A stretch of DNA of 6,775 nt from JBGTBQ01 sp041749275 (GTDB lineage Bacteria; Acidobacteriota; Blastocatellia; Pyrinomonadales; Pyrinomonadaceae). Under the pieces are notes generated by a model. That model had not been told where the DNA came from, searched no databases, and worked only from the letters and a program-made list of their open reading frames with translations. This document shows positions 6,331-6,775 of this stretch, one piece after another. The DNA lies in contig JBGTBQ010000447.1 in NCBI GenBank assembly GCA_041749275.1, forward strand, positions 1 through 6,775, given 5' to 3'. Position 1 is the stretch's first letter. Each line of letters starts with the position of its first letter. The translations under genes were made by a program, and so were the position numbers.

Positions 6331-6371
6331 CTGAACCTTACCCCAAAAAGTAGAGAGTTGAGATAAGACTC

Positions 6372-6400
6372 TTCAGAGCCTCCACATTAACCGATATAAT
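6372..6400 (+). promoter_or_regulatory. IS3 orfA promoter
   Basis: TTCAGA (6372-6377, four of six matches to -35) and a perfect TATAAT (6395-6400) are 17 bases apart, just before orfA. The predicted transcript start, near 6407, is only about three bases before the ATG, so this transcript would be nearly leaderless and lack the GGAGG site. Confidence 0.6.
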
Positions 6401-6406
6401 GGAGGC
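6378..6406 (+). promoter_or_regulatory. Hairpin that would hide the orfA ribosome binding site
   Basis: GCCTCCA (6378-6384) is a perfect complement of TGGAGGC (6400-6406) across a 15-base loop. The second arm contains the orfA Shine-Dalgarno GGAGG (6401-6405). RNA read in from outside the element would fold so that the site is paired. This resembles the known protection of IS transposase genes from read-through expression. Confidence 0.55.
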
Positions 6407-6409
6407 ACG

Positions 6410-6616
6410 ATGAAAGAGCGAAAACAGTTTACCAAAGAGTTCAAGCAAGGCACGGTGCGGCTCGTTACCGAGCAAGGTAGGACGATCTCGGATGCGGCGC
6501 AGAGTTTAGACATCTCGCCGTGGACTCTGTCACGCTGGATCAAAATGGCGAAGAACGAAGGGACAGAAGCCTTTCGCGGGCAGGGACAGCGCACCGCCGA
6601 GCAGCACGCACCTTAG
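6410..6616 (+). pseudogene. IS3-family OrfA, truncated helix-turn-helix protein
   Basis: The frame starts MKERKQFTKEFKQGTVRLV and has a helix-turn-helix at about residues 24-46 (TISDAAQSLDISPWTLSRWI), typical of IS3/IS911 OrfA, the DNA-binding part of the OrfAB transposase. The 68-residue frame ends at TAG 6614-6616. Family members normally run about 90-100 residues, with a Leu-zipper segment and an ERDILKKA-like end that leads into the frameshift to orfB. Those parts are absent in all three frames downstream. GGAGG (6401-6405) lies four bases before the ATG. The fragment cannot support transposition alone but could bind ends of related elements. Confidence 0.85.
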
Positions 6617-6775
6617 ATTCTGAGACCACGAGTATCCACGCCATGCCCCAGCTTCAGACTCTGTGACGGACTCGCAAGCACCAGTGACACGCCGACCTTG
6701 TTCGGTAGGTGGATGATAGCAAACTACTGGTCTCGGTAATAGCCGCCGCGCAGATCATCATTTTCATTATGGGTG
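6617..6775. other. Right-edge segment, nothing identified
   Basis: No recognisable gene. On the minus strand a short frame enters from the right edge and stops at TAG (6726-6724) after HNENDDLRGGYYRDQ; it might be the end of a gene beyond the window, but 16 codons are too few to judge. It does not look like the missing part of the exporter gene or of IS3 orfA. Confidence 0.4.

Larger units (their letters stand above)
6332..6612 (+). mobile_element. Truncated IS3-family element (left end and part of orfA)
   Basis: The left end is placed at TGAACC (6332), since IS3-family ends commonly start TGA/TGAACC and the exporter frame breaks exactly there. A promoter, leader hairpin and orfA follow within 80 bases. 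Similarity to the family ends near the codons for AEQH, around 6605-6612. No orfB with its DDE domain and no right end is visible, so the element is a fragment or was cut by a deletion. The right boundary is approximate. Confidence 0.7.

Overview
The window reads as an accessory, secondary-metabolite region of a GC-rich bacterium. It carries parts of a non-ribosomal peptide synthetase (NRPS) locus, the chaperone gene htpG and two insertion sequences. Taxonomy cannot be fixed from the sequence. The NRPS start, the MbtH-like protein and the 115-residue protein resemble, from memory, proteins of cyanobacterial and acidobacterial NRPS loci. The GC-rich, Arg-rich coding style would suit Acidobacteriota or a similar soil phylum; this is a guess.

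Layout, left to right. Positions 1-723 (minus strand) hold the N-terminus of an NRPS that runs off the left edge. It is a condensation-type domain with good C1, C2 and C4 motifs but a replaced catalytic His-His motif. Positions 724-1240 are an NRPS leader with no convincing gene; they hold a perfect -10 box near the NRPS start and a nested inverted-repeat structure. Positions 1241-2425 are a complete IS630-family element with about 55-bp imperfect terminal inverted repeats and TA target duplications. Its transposase is split over two frames joined at a canonical -1 slippery heptamer. Positions 2587-2934 (minus) encode a 115-residue protein of unknown function, and 3027-3251 (minus) encode an MbtH-like protein. 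Positions 3252-4257 are a roughly 1-kb divergent intergenic region with one open coding remnant. Positions 4258-6192 (plus) are an intact htpG (Hsp90). Positions 6229-6330 (minus) are the last 33 codons of an ABC ATPase gene, probably a cyclic-peptide exporter of the PvdE/SyrD type, cut off by an IS3-family end at 6332. That IS3 element is itself truncated soon after its orfA start. The last 160 bases hold nothing I can name.

How the genes fit together. MbtH-like, 115-residue protein and NRPS are read in the same direction and were probably one transcription unit before IS630 landed between the second gene and the synthetase. MbtH-like proteins bind and support NRPS adenylation domains. HtpG is known to be needed for several NRPS/PKS products (albicidin, colibactin, yersiniabactin, arthrofactin), so an htpG between an NRPS start and an exporter remnant may be a pathway chaperone rather than a housekeeping copy. 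The exporter remnant and both insertion sequences suggest the locus is being rearranged or decaying.
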